Positions 44,116 to 54,121 of a stretch of 64,000 bases of DNA are shown in pieces. The notes under the pieces are model-generated. The model was not told the DNA's origin and made no database searches. It saw nothing but the letters and a program-made list of their open reading frames with translations. Each line of letters begins with the position of its first letter. Position 1 is the stretch's first letter. Source of the DNA: Latrodectus hesperus (Eukaryota; Arthropoda; Arachnida; Araneae; Theridiidae); NCBI GenBank assembly GCA_037975125.1, contig CM075857.1, positions 94,916,214 to 94,980,213 of the forward strand. The letters are read 5' to 3'. The translations under genes were made by a program, and so were the position numbers.

Positions 44116-44965
44116 CTGGAAAATTCAAATTTCATTGCACATTGGTCATAAAAACAGCATAAGCATTTTCACTAAATATTTTAGCAAATTCTTAGTGTAT
44201 GCATGTATTTAAATAATGATTAAATATATGGAAAAAGAATAATATTGTTTCCGAAATTTTAAAAATGTTTCCTTTTTAATTATGGCCTTTCTGTTTCTTT
44301 TCCAGTGATTATTTTGGTGTCAACAAAGCCTTGATTAATCGAGACATAACTAAAAATCCTCCCAGAATAGGAGATTTAAATTAGAGTCATAGATACGAAT
44401 ATTTTTTTTTGAGAGTTTTATCGTTAAGAACATTGCACCCAATTTTTTTTTTTAATTTGAAAAAACTTTTTATTTAATAGCATATTCTCTGGACCACAGA
44501 TTTGCTTCTGTAATATTACATAGATTCATTTTCGTACTTGCGGAAAAATACTGGTGAAAAATCAATACAATCATTTTGTCTGTAAATAGTTCAGCAGCTT
44601 CCAATAATTAGAGAGAGTTGATTCACTTTATTGGTCAGTATGTTCTCCAGATCTCAGTATATCCTCTATCAGTGAAAAAATTCTTATAATTGCAAGAATG
44701 TTTGATATGTCTTTGGAATTTTGAAGAATAATTTCCTGGTGTAAAAGATATTTCTTGTATCAAGGAATCTTGATTTTTCTGAAATAACCAAACTTATATG
44801 GTCTCCATGGTTCGTTTGTTTATTGGACCTCATGTAATTTAGGCACCCAACATGCATTTGGTCATTCATTATTAAGCAATTACTACGCAAATCGCTTGGC
44901 AATTTTGCAGTGACTAACAAGAGTGTTTTCTCAGGGCGAAGTCATAATACTCTTTGGAAAACCAG
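44112..44965. other. AT-rich noncoding interval
   Basis: A 78-codon open frame on the minus strand (44684-44920) has no recognisable domain. Nothing else noticed. Confidence 0.45.
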
Positions 44966-44968
44966 CAA

Positions 44969-45055
44969 TTAATTTTATTATTTCAACGATAATTAATTTT
45001 AATTATCGTTGAAATAATAAAATTAAACATAAATTAATTTTATTATTTCAACGAT
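44969..45055. repeat. Three-arm inverted/direct repeat (alternative hairpins)
   Basis: Arm 1 (44969-44994) is exactly complementary to arm 2 (45001-45026) around a 6-base loop. A third copy in arm 1 orientation (45034-45055) can pair with arm 2 instead around a 7-base loop. The core is TTTTATTATTTCAACGAT. Confidence 0.8.
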
Positions 45056-45196
45056 GATAGTAATTCCAGTCATTGACCAGTTGTTTCACTAGAGCACAAC
45101 CAAGTGTATTCCTGACAATACTTTAATTATTGCTTACATCACTACAAATAAGTTAATAATCGTATTTACACTGTTTAAAAGCATTTTTGCGTAAGT

Positions 45197-45740
45197 AAAA
45201 TTTAATAGAGTGATAATAATATTCTTACTTGCCACTTGATTCGCCAGACCTCAACCAAGCATAGGGTTGATAAGATTAATTATATGATTAATATGATTGA
45301 TCAGATTAGTTAAATAAACTTTAACAGAGTGATTATAATATTCTTACTTGCCACTTGATTCACCAGACCTCAACCAAGCATAGGGTTGATCTGATTAATT
45401 ATATGATTAATATGATTGATTAGATTAGTTAAATAAACTTTAATAGAGTGATAATAATATTCTTACTTGGCACTTGATTCACCAAACCTCAACCAAGCAT
45501 AGGGTTGATCTGATTAATTATATGATTAATATGATTGATCAGATTAGTTAAATAAACTTTAACAGAGTGATTATAATATTCTTACTTGCCACTTGATTCA
45601 CCAGACCTCAACCAAGCATAGGGTTGATCTGATTAATTATATGATTAATATGATTGATCAGATTAGTTAAATAAACTTTAACAGAGTGATTATAATATTC
45701 TTACTTGGCACTTGATTCACCAAACCTCAACCAAGCATAT
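45197..45740. repeat. 119-bp tandem repeat, about 4.6 copies
   Basis: The block CACTTGATTCRCCARACCTC recurs at 45233, 45352, 45471, 45590 and 45709, a constant period of 119 bp. Copies differ at few sites. Copies 2 and 4 share gcc/ccagacc and copies 3 and 5 share ggc/ccaaacc, which suggests a two-unit (238-bp) period. The last copy breaks off at about 45735. Each unit contains dense tgatta/taatca motifs. Confidence 0.9.
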
Positions 45741-46628
45741 GTCTAATCAGATTAATACTTTAGAAATAAATATCGTTATTAACAATGTTGATGCCTGTCT
45801 AAAAGCTAATTTATATGACATAATCTGCTATTTAGGCAGAAACTGCATCAGTAGACAACAAATAAAATATTTTTCGAGGTTCTTAGAATGTAATATTTTG
45901 TAAGAATACTTTTTTGATATCGTATATATATATTTTCTTAGTTGACAGGTGCTTCACACCCATTTCTCATGCCACTGTCTCCATAGGCACACATTTTGAG
46001 TTAGAGCCGTTTGCATTTTCATATCTGTCACAACATTTCGCATCCATCATTCAACGGCCCTTTCAACGAAGAGATCCCCGGCCATTTATCAAACGAGAGA
46101 AAAAAATATCCTAGTTCCACCTCGTCGACTCGATTTCTTTCTTTTTACTATACAATGGACTCTACCTGTGTTGGTAGAGGTAGTTGTTATCGCTTTCATT
46201 TGTCCCCTAAAAACAAGCGCGATCAATTTACTTCTTTTAATGAGAATCGCTTGCCTCAAGGATTACCCCATTGTCGAAATTATGACTTGAAAACTGCAGA
46301 CGATTTGTTTTATAGTTTTTATTTTCCTAAGGAAAGTGTAAATTTATTTAGGAATAAAAGAAACTGGAATTCCTTTTATGGAATTATTGCACCTTTCATT
46401 TATTAGTGGGATTTAGAAAATGCTGAAGTTTGTCAATTGAATTCATTTATGACTTCTACTGATAAAATGGAAATTAATTTTAAATCTTCAATTTGGTTTA
46501 TTTTTAGTATAATAATGTAATAAAAAAGGGTAAATGCTACGTCAATCTAATTGTTTTTACCCTGCTGTAGCAACGTCTTATCTGCATTATTCAAAGTAAT
46601 ATTATCGTTATGCTTCTCATTTATCCAA
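45741..46628. other. Noncoding interval with an unexplained open frame
   Basis: 46011-46406 (plus) is open for 131 codons, long for this A/T-rich region and locally GC-richer. It has no signal peptide, membrane segment or motif that I recognise. No splice structure could be established. It may be a chance frame, a host exon, or part of an unknown repeat. Confidence 0.3.
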
Positions 46629-46734
46629 TACAGGGTGACAACTTTATCCTGTTGACAAAAAAATATTGTATTAAACTAAAAACATGGAATTTATTTTCAA
46701 AAAACTAACTTTATTTAAGCCATTTGTTACTTAC

Positions 46735-47293
46735 ATACTACATATTTAAGTATTTTCAAAATGCCCCTTTGGGCATCGATACAGAGCTTTAAACGTCGTG
46801 TAAGATTTTCTGCAATGGGCCACAGTTCATCAGACGTTATTTAGTCCATTCCTTCTTAAGAGTAGCCTTTAGGCATTCCAGATTTCAATATGGCTTAGAG
46901 CATACTCTTGATTGCAGAATAGACCAAACACTATAGTCCATTGGATTTAAGTCAGGTGAATAGGGGGCCACATTCCTACAGGTATGAAATCTGGAAGATT
47001 TGCTTGACACCAGTCTTGCATTGCATTTGCTCTATGAGAAAGGGCAAAATCTTGTTGAAGTGTCCAGATGCTGTTTTTTTTTAATGTTTTGGGACCCAAG
47101 GAAGTATAAAACCGACTGTAAAATGTCATTGCAGTACATGGTCTCGTTCAATTTGACGCATTGATCTATGAAAACCAAAGGAGTTTTTCCTGATTCCCAA
47201 ATACCTCCCCAAATCGTAACTGACTGTGATTTTTGCCAACGATCTACTCTTGTGGAAATTCCAGGACGATCAGATGACCAGTAACGATCATTT
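46735..47293 (-). pseudogene. Tc1/mariner transposase, C-terminal half
   Basis: The minus strand reads NDRYWSSDRPGI, QSVTIWGGIWESGKTPLVF, WTLQQDFALSHRA, NLPDFIPV and YSPDLNPMDYSVWSIL-like codons spread over frames, ending with a stop near 46735. The catalytic second Asp (LQQD) and the final acidic region (SPDLNPMDY) of a DDE_3-type transposase are recognisable. Frameshifts are visible (for example between the NLPDF and SPDLNP segments). The N-terminal half lies at 54151-54632, separated by the nested LINE and LTR insertions. Inactive. Confidence 0.8.
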
Positions 47294-47832
47294 AGTAGAC
47301 CTTGCTGAAAAAGACAAGAGAACTCAGAGGCAATCTAGTGAAAGGGCAGCAATGAATCCTTCACAGGAGGTAGAAGTGACCTCCAAACCATATTCTTCTG
47401 GTGAAAGTCAGGAAGCTATCGCTAGCATGACTGACTTTCTGACCAAATCATCTGTGGATCATCAGCGAGGATTGCCTCTGAAATTCTAGGATGCTCTAGG
47501 CAGAAGATACGTTTAATCGTAGGCTTCATAACTGGGCACTACTATTTCAGAAAACACCTCCATAAAATGGGACTGTGTCAGCAAGACCCTATCTGGAGGA
47601 AATGTCATATGCAAGAGGAAACGGCCAAGCATATCATTTACGAATGCGAGGCCCTTGCCATCTTCTTAGATTAACTTCTTTAGGCATCATCCATACTAGA
47701 GAGTTACACCTAGACTCCATTAAAGGACTTTATTAATAAAGTGGGTGAACCAAGCAACTGGAACTAGGAAACATTGGGTTTGGAGTTAACAGTACAAAAC
47801 GCTGATTAAAGCAGAGGTGCCAAATACAATAC

Positions 47833-48436
47833 TGTTACAAATTTATAAATAATGATTATATTTGTCTTAAAATATCTCAGACAGATCGGAAATTCTCACA
47901 TTTTGGGCAAAAATTGCGGTATTTAGACGTGTTGTACTTTTAAAAGCGGATTTCCTAATAATTTGGCGACTTGGCGACAGTTGGCGAGATTCTTGGCGAC
48001 TTGGCGGCGGTTGGCGAGATTTTTGGCGACTTGGCGAGAAATCGATACTTCTGGAAACATCCATCACCTAAGCTCTAGGACCAATACTTTTCGAGATAGC
48101 CTAGAAGCTTCCAGAACCTTGGCGAAATTGGTAGATTTCTCCGCCAAGTCAGGTATAAATACCGCAGCCCGACATGGAAGAGTTGAGTTTTGTGAAGACA
48201 GTCAGTGAGTGAAGACGATTAGTTGTGACTGCTAGTTGTTCTCTGTCTGAGGTATTTGAGACCTGTGATTGGAAGCTGTTTCTTATTATATCTGACGAAT
48301 TGTAGCTGTATAATTGTGACTGTTACAGCGGGAATTTCGTTTATTTAGTGAAGTTCTTACGAATAAAAGTCTTGTGTTCATTAAGTGGTTGCTTTATTCA
48401 ACTCTCAATCGACACGAACCTGTGAAGCTCGGTACA
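47833..48436 (+). repeat. 5' LTR
   Basis: U3 contains eight or more TTGGCG motifs at 47962-48038. A TATA box is at 48154 and an AATAAA at 48362-48367, so transcription and polyadenylation signals are both present. Short open frames inside it are copies of LTR sequence, not genes. Confidence 0.95.
48154..48160 (+). promoter_or_regulatory. LTR TATA box
   Basis: TATAAAT in the context aggtataaataccgcag, about 280 bp before the LTR end. The same motif is in the 3' LTR near 53839. The transcript would start about 25-30 bp downstream. Confidence 0.75.
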
Positions 48437-48438
48437 AC

Positions 48439-48455
48439 TGGTGTCAGAATCGGGA
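48439..48455 (+). promoter_or_regulatory. Primer-binding site, probably tRNA-Leu
   Basis: TGGTGTCAGAATCGGGA starts two bases after the 5' LTR. Its complement, TCCCGATTCTGACACCA, resembles the 3' end of eukaryotic tRNA-Leu with its CCA. The tRNA identity is from memory of tRNA ends. Confidence 0.7.
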
Positions 48456-48466
48456 TTGAAGAGTTG

Positions 48467-51400
48467 ATGCAGCGTGTCACAAGAAAAATGGATATGGATT
48501 TAATGAAAAGTCTTCTCGAAAAATTAGCGGAGCAGATGGCTGAGATGAAAGCTGGACAAGAAGAGATGAAAGCTGGACAAGAAGAGATGAAAGCAAGACA
48601 AGAAGAGATGAAAGCTGGACAAGAAGAGATTAAAACCGAGATGATGAAAGAGATAAAATCTGGACAGGAGGAGATGAAAGCTGGACAAGAAGAGATGAAA
48701 GCTAGACAAGAAGAGATGAAAGCTGGACAAGAAGAGATGAAAGCTAGACAAGAAGAGATGAAAGCTGGACAAGAAGAGATTAAAACCGAGGTGATGAAAG
48801 AGATAAAATCTGGACAGGAGGAGCTTAAAAAGGAACTTAAGAAGGACATTGTAAGTGTTAAAGAAGAATTCTCCAACATCATTCAGGAGAAGATGAATGC
48901 AATGGAAGATAAGGTAACTTCAGTTGAAACTAAAGTTCTGGAGATAGAAGAAAACGTTGAAGAAGCATTAGACAGTATGAATAAGAAGATTGAACGCTTG
49001 GAGAAGCAAATGTCAAACAAACATGAAGAACCCAACGTGGCATTTGTGCCTTCCCTAGCCAATATTAAACTCTCAACATTTGATGGGAAATCATCCTGGC
49101 AAGTATACAAGACGCAGTTTATGATGGTAGCGGAAGCTAATGGATGGAATCCCCGAGCCCAAGCTTTTCACCTGGCGGCTTCTTTAAGAGGAGACGCGGC
49201 TGACATCCTCGAGACGCTTCCGGAGGAGCAGAGGCACGATTTCCAAGCCCTATCGAGTGCGCTTGAGCTGCGGTTTGGAGATAAGTGCACTAAAGAATAT
49301 AGCAGACTACAGTTAAAGTCCCGCTATCAAAAAGCGGGTGAAAGTCTTCAAGAATTGGCTGCCGATATTCAGCGACTTTCCCATCTAGCATTTTCGGACT
49401 GCCCAGCTGAGACACGTCAAGATCTGGCTCTCCATCACTTCATCGATAGTGTGAGGGATCCGGAGATACAGAAAACACTTAGACTCGCCGATGTCAAAGA
49501 TATTGGATCTGCCCTAGTCTACGCACATAAGATAGAGGCTGCCCAGCAGGCCGCGCGTAAAGACCGGCACTCAATCAGAGCCGTCTCTACTACTGATAGG
49601 GACTATGATCTCAGAAAGCAAATCGAAGATCTGCGGCGAAAATTCCGTAACTTAGAAATGAGTAAAGGTGGCAGAAACACGAAAATTCTGTGTTGGACTT
49701 GCGGAGCAGTCGGACACGTTCAGAGAGACTGCCCGAAACGAAAAGATGATGGAAATGATCTTCGTCAGAAGCCCCATTTCAAATCGTTTCACATTTCTTC
49801 CGTAAGTAGCGGCGACAACGGACTTTTCGTTATGGGACATGTCAACGAAGTTCCCTGCAGAATGATAATCGATACTGGAGCCAACGTAACTATCATTAGG
49901 ACAGATTTGGCTCGCAAACTTGGTGACAAACTCATCTGGACGCCGCCCTGCATTACCCTCCAAACTGTGACAGGTGATAAGATTAAAGTGCATGGAAAAG
50001 TCAATCTAAACATTGCATTTGGTAATGCCGTGTACCATCATTTGGCATATGTCGCTGATATAAATGACGAATTTATTCTTGGATTGGACTTTCTCAAAGA
50101 AAACCATTTCAAGTTAGATTTTAAAAATAATGAACTACACTCATGTTCTGAAGAAATAGCGATTTTTAAGACGAAATATTCAGATATTAAAACAGTCCAT
50201 CATATAACTGCGAAGAGTGAAACAACATTACCACCAAGAACTGAGACAATAATTTGCGGAGCTCTTTCAGAAGATAATAATTTTCATTATGGATTGACTG
50301 AATATCCAGATTCCGACAATAGCGTTAAAGGAGTACTAGTGGCTTCTTCACTCGTCGATCTTTCACGAAATGTAATCCCGGTAAGAGTTGCTAATCTAAG
50401 TAATAAGGTAAAACTTATAAAAGAAGGAGAAGTGCTAGCGACTTGCACTCCAGTGACCTGTATTAACCGAAATTGTCAAGCCACACTATCTGAGCCTCCT
50501 GACACTCTAATTGATGAACTCCTTCAGAGAGCAGAGTTAGATGATAAACAGAGGAATGCTGCAAGAAATTTATTATTAGAATTCGGAGATCTCTTTTCCA
50601 AGAAATCAGATGATGTTGGGCGAACCAAATTGACGCAGCACCGAATCAATACAGGAAATCATCCACCCATTAAACAACATCCGAGAAGATTGCCATTCGC
50701 TAAGCAGGAAGAGGTGAATAATCTTCTGATGGAAATGCAGCAGAATGACATTATTGAGCCATCAGAGAGTCCTTGGGCTTCGCCTATTGTTTTAGTTCGG
50801 AAGAAAGATGGTTCTACCCGATTCTGCGTTGACTATCGTCGGTTAAACAACATCACTAAAAAAGATAGTTACCCTCTCCCCAGGATTGACGATACACTTG
50901 ATGCTTTATCCGGTAAACAATGGTTTTCGACTTTGGATCTCAAGAGTGGTTATTGGCAAGTAGAGATACATCCTGAGGATCGAGAAAAGACTGCATTCAC
51001 CACAGGACAAGGACTTTGGCAGTTCAAAGTTATGCCATTTGGGCTTTGCAATGCACCTGCAACGTTTGAGCGCCTGATGGAGACAGTATTACGAGGACTT
51101 TCCTACGAAGCCTGTTTGGTATATTTGGACGATATCATTATTGTAGGGCGCACATTCGAAGACCATTTAAGAAACATCCGAAAGGTGCTGGAAAAATTAA
51201 AAATGGCCAACCTGAAGCTGAATCCTTGCAAATGTAATTTATTCCGACGTGAAGTAAGCTATCTGGGACACATTATCTCTGCTGAAGGTGTAAGAGCAGA
51301 TCCTGAAAAGATCTCCGCAGTTAAGGAATGGAGTCGTCCAAAAGATGTCCACCAATTAAGAAGTTTTCTTGGACTATGCACGTATTACAGGAAATTTGTT

Positions 51401-52069
51401 AAGGGTTTTTCGAGTATTGCCAGACCCCTCCACAAGTTGACAGAAAATAAACAGAGATTTTTATGGACAGATGAATGTGAGAAAGCTTTTAAACAACTGA
51501 AGGAGGCGTTGACATCTTCACCCATTCTTGCATATCCCCAGCCCGGAAAATTATTCATTTTAGATACGGATGCCAGCAACGAAAATATCGGAGCTGTTTT
51601 GTCGCAAGAAATTGATGATAAAGAATATGTCATTGCTTATTGGAGTAAATGTCTATCGAAACCAGAGCGGAATTACTGTACAACCAGGAAGGAATTGCTG
51701 GCAATTGTTAAAGCCATAGAACATTTCCACCATTATCTCTATGGAAGAAAGTTCTTGCTCCGGACAGATCACGCATCCTTAACCTGGCTTTTAAATTTTA
51801 AAAATCCGGAAGGACAGGTAGCCAGATGGATTCAACGACTCCAGGAGTTTGACTTTGAAATACGTCATCGCAAAGGAACTCTTCACGGAAATGCTGATGC
51901 ACTATCAAGGAAGCCGTGTAATGAAAGCTGCCGATACTGTTCTAGAGTAGAGAAGAACTATCAGCTGATAAATACTTCGGTACGCCAAGTTACTGTTTCA
52001 CCTCCATCAAAACCAGACCCATGGAGTGATGAAGGACTTAGGGAAGCCCAAAAGAAGACCCAGATATAA
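48467..52069 (+). CDS. Gag-protease-RT-RNase H polyprotein of the Gypsy element
   Basis: Replicates the retrotransposon: Gag forms the particle, protease cuts the polyprotein, RT/RNase H makes cDNA. The open frame starts at 48374 in the LTR, but the first Met after the PBS (48467) is the better start. Counting from 48374: heptad repeats of QEEMKAG type at about 55-160 (coiled coil), retrotransposon Gag domain about 230-420, zinc knuckle CWTCGAVGHVQRDC from 440, protease IDTGAN with Asp at 500, RT with TLDLKSGYW and YLDD from 917, RNase H with LDTDAS (Asp 1064) and RTDHASL (Asp 1132), then ADALSR. All catalytic motifs look intact. The frame ends after RNase H at TAA 52069; integrase lies in another frame. 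Gag and Pol are fused in one frame without an internal stop. Confidence 0.93.
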   Translation: MQRVTRKMDMDLMKSLLEKLAEQMAEMKAGQEEMKAGQEEMKARQEEMKAGQEEIKTEMMKEIKSGQEEMKAGQEEMKARQEEMKAGQEEMKARQEEMKAGQEEIKTEVMKEIKSGQEELKKELKKDIVSVKEEFSNIIQEKMNAMEDKVTSVETKVLEIEENVEEALDSMNKKIERLEKQMSNKHEEPNVAFVPSLANIKLSTFDGKSSWQVYKTQFMMVAEANGWNPRAQAFHLAASLRGDAADILETLPEEQRHDFQALSSALELRFGDKCTKEYSRLQLKSRYQKAGESLQELAADIQRLSHLAFSDCPAETRQDLALHHFIDSVRDPEIQKTLRLADVKDIGSALVYAHKIEAAQQAARKDRHSIRAVSTTDRDYDLRKQIEDLRRKFRNLEMSKGGRNTKILCWTCGAVGHVQRDCPKRKDDGNDLRQKPHFKSFHISSVSSGDNGLFVMGHVNEVPCRMIIDTGANVTIIRTDLARKLGDKLIWTPPCITLQTVTGDKIKVHGKVNLNIAFGNAVYHHLAYVADINDEFILGLDFLKENHFKLDFKNNELHSCSEEIAIFKTKYSDIKTVHHITAKSETTLPPRTETIICGALSEDNNFHYGLTEYPDSDNSVKGVLVASSLVDLSRNVIPVRVANLSNKVKLIKEGEVLATCTPVTCINRNCQATLSEPPDTLIDELLQRAELDDKQRNAARNLLLEFGDLFSKKSDDVGRTKLTQHRINTGNHPPIKQHPRRLPFAKQEEVNNLLMEMQQNDIIEPSESPWASPIVLVRKKDGSTRFCVDYRRLNNITKKDSYPLPRIDDTLDALSGKQWFSTLDLKSGYWQVEIHPEDREKTAFTTGQGLWQFKVMPFGLCNAPATFERLMETVLRGLSYEACLVYLDDIIIVGRTFEDHLRNIRKVLEKLKMANLKLNPCKCNLFRREVSYLGHIISAEGVRADPEKISAVKEWSRPKDVHQLRSFLGLCTYYRKFVKGFSSIARPLHKLTENKQRFLWTDECEKAFKQLKEALTSSPILAYPQPGKLFILDTDASNENIGAVLSQEIDDKEYVIAYWSKCLSKPERNYCTTRKELLAIVKAIEHFHHYLYGRKFLLRTDHASLTWLLNFKNPEGQVARWIQRLQEFDFEIRHRKGTLHGNADALSRKPCNESCRYCSRVEKNYQLINTSVRQVTVSPPSKPDPWSDEGLREAQKKTQI

Positions 52070-53322
52070 ATCCAATTCTTGAATTGAAAGAATCTTCTAG
52101 TATGAGACCAAGTTGGCAGGATATCTCCACCTACAGTCCTGCTACTAAGCAATATTGGGCTCTTTGGGACTCACTCCATATAAGAAATGGTGTCTTATAC
52201 AGGAAATGGGAGTCCGATGATGGACGTAATTTCAAATGGCAGCTTGTTCTTCCAAAATCAAGAATTTCAGATGTTTTGAAAGAATTGCACAGTAGCTCAA
52301 CTGGAGGCCACTTCGGAGTAATGAAAACTCTACAGAAAGTTCGAGAACGCTTCTATTGGAGCAAAACGAGACAAGATGTAGAGAAATGGTGCCAATCTTG
52401 TGATGACTGTGCGGCACGTAAAGGACCGAAGAAACGTAGCCGAGGAAGGTTGCAGCGGTACAACGTAGGAGCACCTTTTGAGAGGATAGCATTGGACATT
52501 TTGGGTCCTTTACCACGATCCTCAAATGGCAACAAATACATACTAGTTGTCATGGACTACTTTACTAAGTGGCCTGAAGCGTTTGCAATCCCCGATCAAG
52601 AGGCGACTACAGTAGCCGAGGTTCTAGTGCAACAATGGGTTTCCAGATTCGGCACACCCTTACAAATTCATTCTGATCAAGGGACAAATTTCACCTCTGT
52701 TGTGTTTAAAGGAATGTGTCAAATTCTCGGAATAGACAAGACGCAGACCACGCCACTACACCCACAATCGGATGGCATGGTAGAGAGGTTTAACAGAACC
52801 ATCTTGAATAACCTCTCCCTTATGGTTTCCAGAAATCAGCAAGATTGGGATTTGAAGCTACCGCTGTTTCTGCTTGCATATCGCAGTGCTGTCCATGAGA
52901 CTACCGGATATACTCCTTCACAGATGCTCTTTGGTCGCGAACTTCGTCTCCCTTGTGATCTTCAGTTTGGTCGTCCACCGGATACATCTTCATCGCCAGA
53001 GGAATACCTTCGAGACCTTCAGGCACGTCTTGAAGATGTCCATAACTTCGCTCGAGACCGAATCAACCTGACAACCGAAAGAATGAAGACAAGGTATGAC
53101 ACAAGAGCGACGGGACATGAATTTCAAGAAGGTGACAAAGTTTGGTTGTGGAACCCGATTCGACGTAAAGGACTTTCTCCAAAGTTGCAAGCCAACTGGG
53201 AAGGTCCCTACACAGTCCTAAAAAGACTGAACGACGTCGTGGTTCGTATAAGAAAATCATCTTCTTCAAAACCAAAGGTAGTACATTATGATAGATTAGC
53301 TCCTTATCGTAATGTAGAGTAA
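52057..53322 (+). CDS. Integrase of the Gypsy element (frameshifted part of pol)
   Basis: Inserts the cDNA into host DNA. The frame is open from before 52057 and overlaps the end of the upstream frame; no ATG start is expected because integrase is normally cleaved from Pol. Counting from 52084: zinc-binding HHCC region with LH at 69, GGH at 76, CQSC at 103-106; catalytic Asp at 138 (LDILGP), Asp at 198 (HSDQGTN) and Glu at 234 (MVERFNR), spacing DX59DX35E as in Gypsy integrases. The C-terminal GPY/F motif (NWEGPYTVL) is present; no chromodomain follows. A one-base loss, or much less likely a -1 slip, in the A-rich stretch near 52047-52058 puts it out of frame with RNase H, so this copy probably cannot make integrase. 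Confidence 0.9.
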   Translation, partial: DPDINPILELKESSSMRPSWQDISTYSPATKQYWALWDSLHIRNGVLYRKWESDDGRNFKWQLVLPKSRISDVLKELHSSSTGGHFGVMKTLQKVRERFYWSKTRQDVEKWCQSCDDCAARKGPKKRSRGRLQRYNVGAPFERIALDILGPLPRSSNGNKYILVVMDYFTKWPEAFAIPDQEATTVAEVLVQQWVSRFGTPLQIHSDQGTNFTSVVFKGMCQILGIDKTQTTPLHPQSDGMVERFNRTILNNLSLMVSRNQQDWDLKLPLFLLAYRSAVHETTGYTPSQMLFGRELRLPCDLQFGRPPDTSSSPEEYLRDLQARLEDVHNFARDRINLTTERMKTRYDTRATGHEFQEGDKVWLWNPIRRKGLSPKLQANWEGPYTVLKRLNDVVVRIRKSSSSKPKVVHYDRLAPYRNVE

Positions 53323-53504
53323 AAATTAGTAGACCATGGTCTCTTTGTAAATAGTATAGATAATTTTTTTATCTTTTCTATTTTTTTGTATTTTTAGTTG
53401 CTTGTGTATGTAATGTGCTCTGTATCCTCTTGAAATGTAAATTCTCTTATAATTAAATTTGGCCTCCTATCAGGGGATTGTACTGCCCGGGACGTGCAGT
53501 CCTT

Positions 53505-53513
53505 GAGAGGGGG
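53505..53513 (+). promoter_or_regulatory. Polypurine tract
   Basis: GAGAGGGGG followed by CAA directly before the 3' LTR TGTTAC, the expected plus-strand primer. Just upstream, 53480-53500 (actgcccgggacgtgcagt) can form a small hairpin. Confidence 0.8.
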
Positions 53514-53516
53514 CAA

Positions 53517-54121
53517 TGTTACAAATTTATAAATAATGATTATATTTGTCTTAAAATATCTCAGACAGATCGGAAATTCTCACATTTTGGGCAAAAATTG
53601 CGGTATTTAGACGTGTTGTACTTTTAAAAGCGGATTTCCTAATAATTTGGCGACTTGGCGACAGTTGGCGAGATTCTTGGCGACTTGGCGACGGTTGGCG
53701 AGATTTTTGGCGATTTGGCGAGAAATCGATACTTCTGGAAACATCCATCACCTAAGCTCTAGGACCAATACTTTTCGAGATAGCCTAGAAGCTCCCAGAA
53801 CCTTGGCGAAATTGGTAGATTTCTCCGCCAAGTCAGGTATAAATACCGCAGCCCGACATGGAAGAGTTGAGTTTTTGTGAAGACAGTCAGTGAGTGACGA
53901 CGATTAGTTGTGACTACTAGTTGTTCTCTGTCTGAGGTATTTGAGACCTGTGATTGGAAGCTATTTCTTATTGTATCTGACGAATTGTAGCTGTATAATT
54001 GTGATTGTTACAGCGGGAATTTCGTTTATCTAGTGAAGTTTTTACGAATAAAAGTCTTGTGTTCATTAAGTGGTTGCTTTATTCAACTCTCAATCAACAC
54101 GAACCCGTGGAGCTCGGTACA
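53517..54121 (+). repeat. 3' LTR
   Basis: About 98% like the 5' LTR. Most differences are transitions (for example at positions matching 48016, 48030, 48110 and 48228), plus one extra T near 53875. Confidence 0.95.

Larger units (their letters stand above)
47833..54121 (+). mobile_element. Ty3/Gypsy LTR retrotransposon, near-intact
   Basis: Two LTRs of 604 and 605 bp begin TGTTAC and end TACA. A 4-bp target duplication ATAC lies at 47829-47832 and 54122-54125 (or 5 bp AATAC if the last A is not counted in the LTR). Order inside: PBS, Gag with zinc knuckle, protease, RT, RNase H, frameshift, integrase, PPT. The domain order RT-RNase H-integrase places it in Ty3/Gypsy (Metaviridae) rather than Copia. 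No env-like frame is present. By hand count the LTRs differ at about 13 substitutions and one indel (about 2%), a comparatively recent insertion. Confidence 0.96.

Noticed and set aside
45197..45740. Regularly spaced repeats as a CRISPR array
   Set aside because: Units are contiguous 119-bp tandem copies with no unique spacers, in a eukaryotic genome.
47867..48067. Small minus-strand and plus-strand frames in the LTRs (also 53551-53751, 53647-53880)
   Set aside because: Duplicated because they lie in both LTRs; composed of the TTGGCGA motif array.
48394..48882. Antisense open frame of 162 codons over gag
   Set aside because: Shadow of the heptad-repeat coding region; repetitive Ser-Cys-Pro-Ala-Phe-Ile pattern mirrors the 21-bp unit.
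52084..52086. TTG as a real start codon for integrase
   Set aside because: Integrase is normally processed from Pol; the frame is open upstream and the TTG lies inside coding sequence.
52069..53516. An env-like third gene that would make the Gypsy element an errantivirus
   Set aside because: Integrase runs to 53322 and only about 190 noncoding bases remain before the PPT and 3' LTR.
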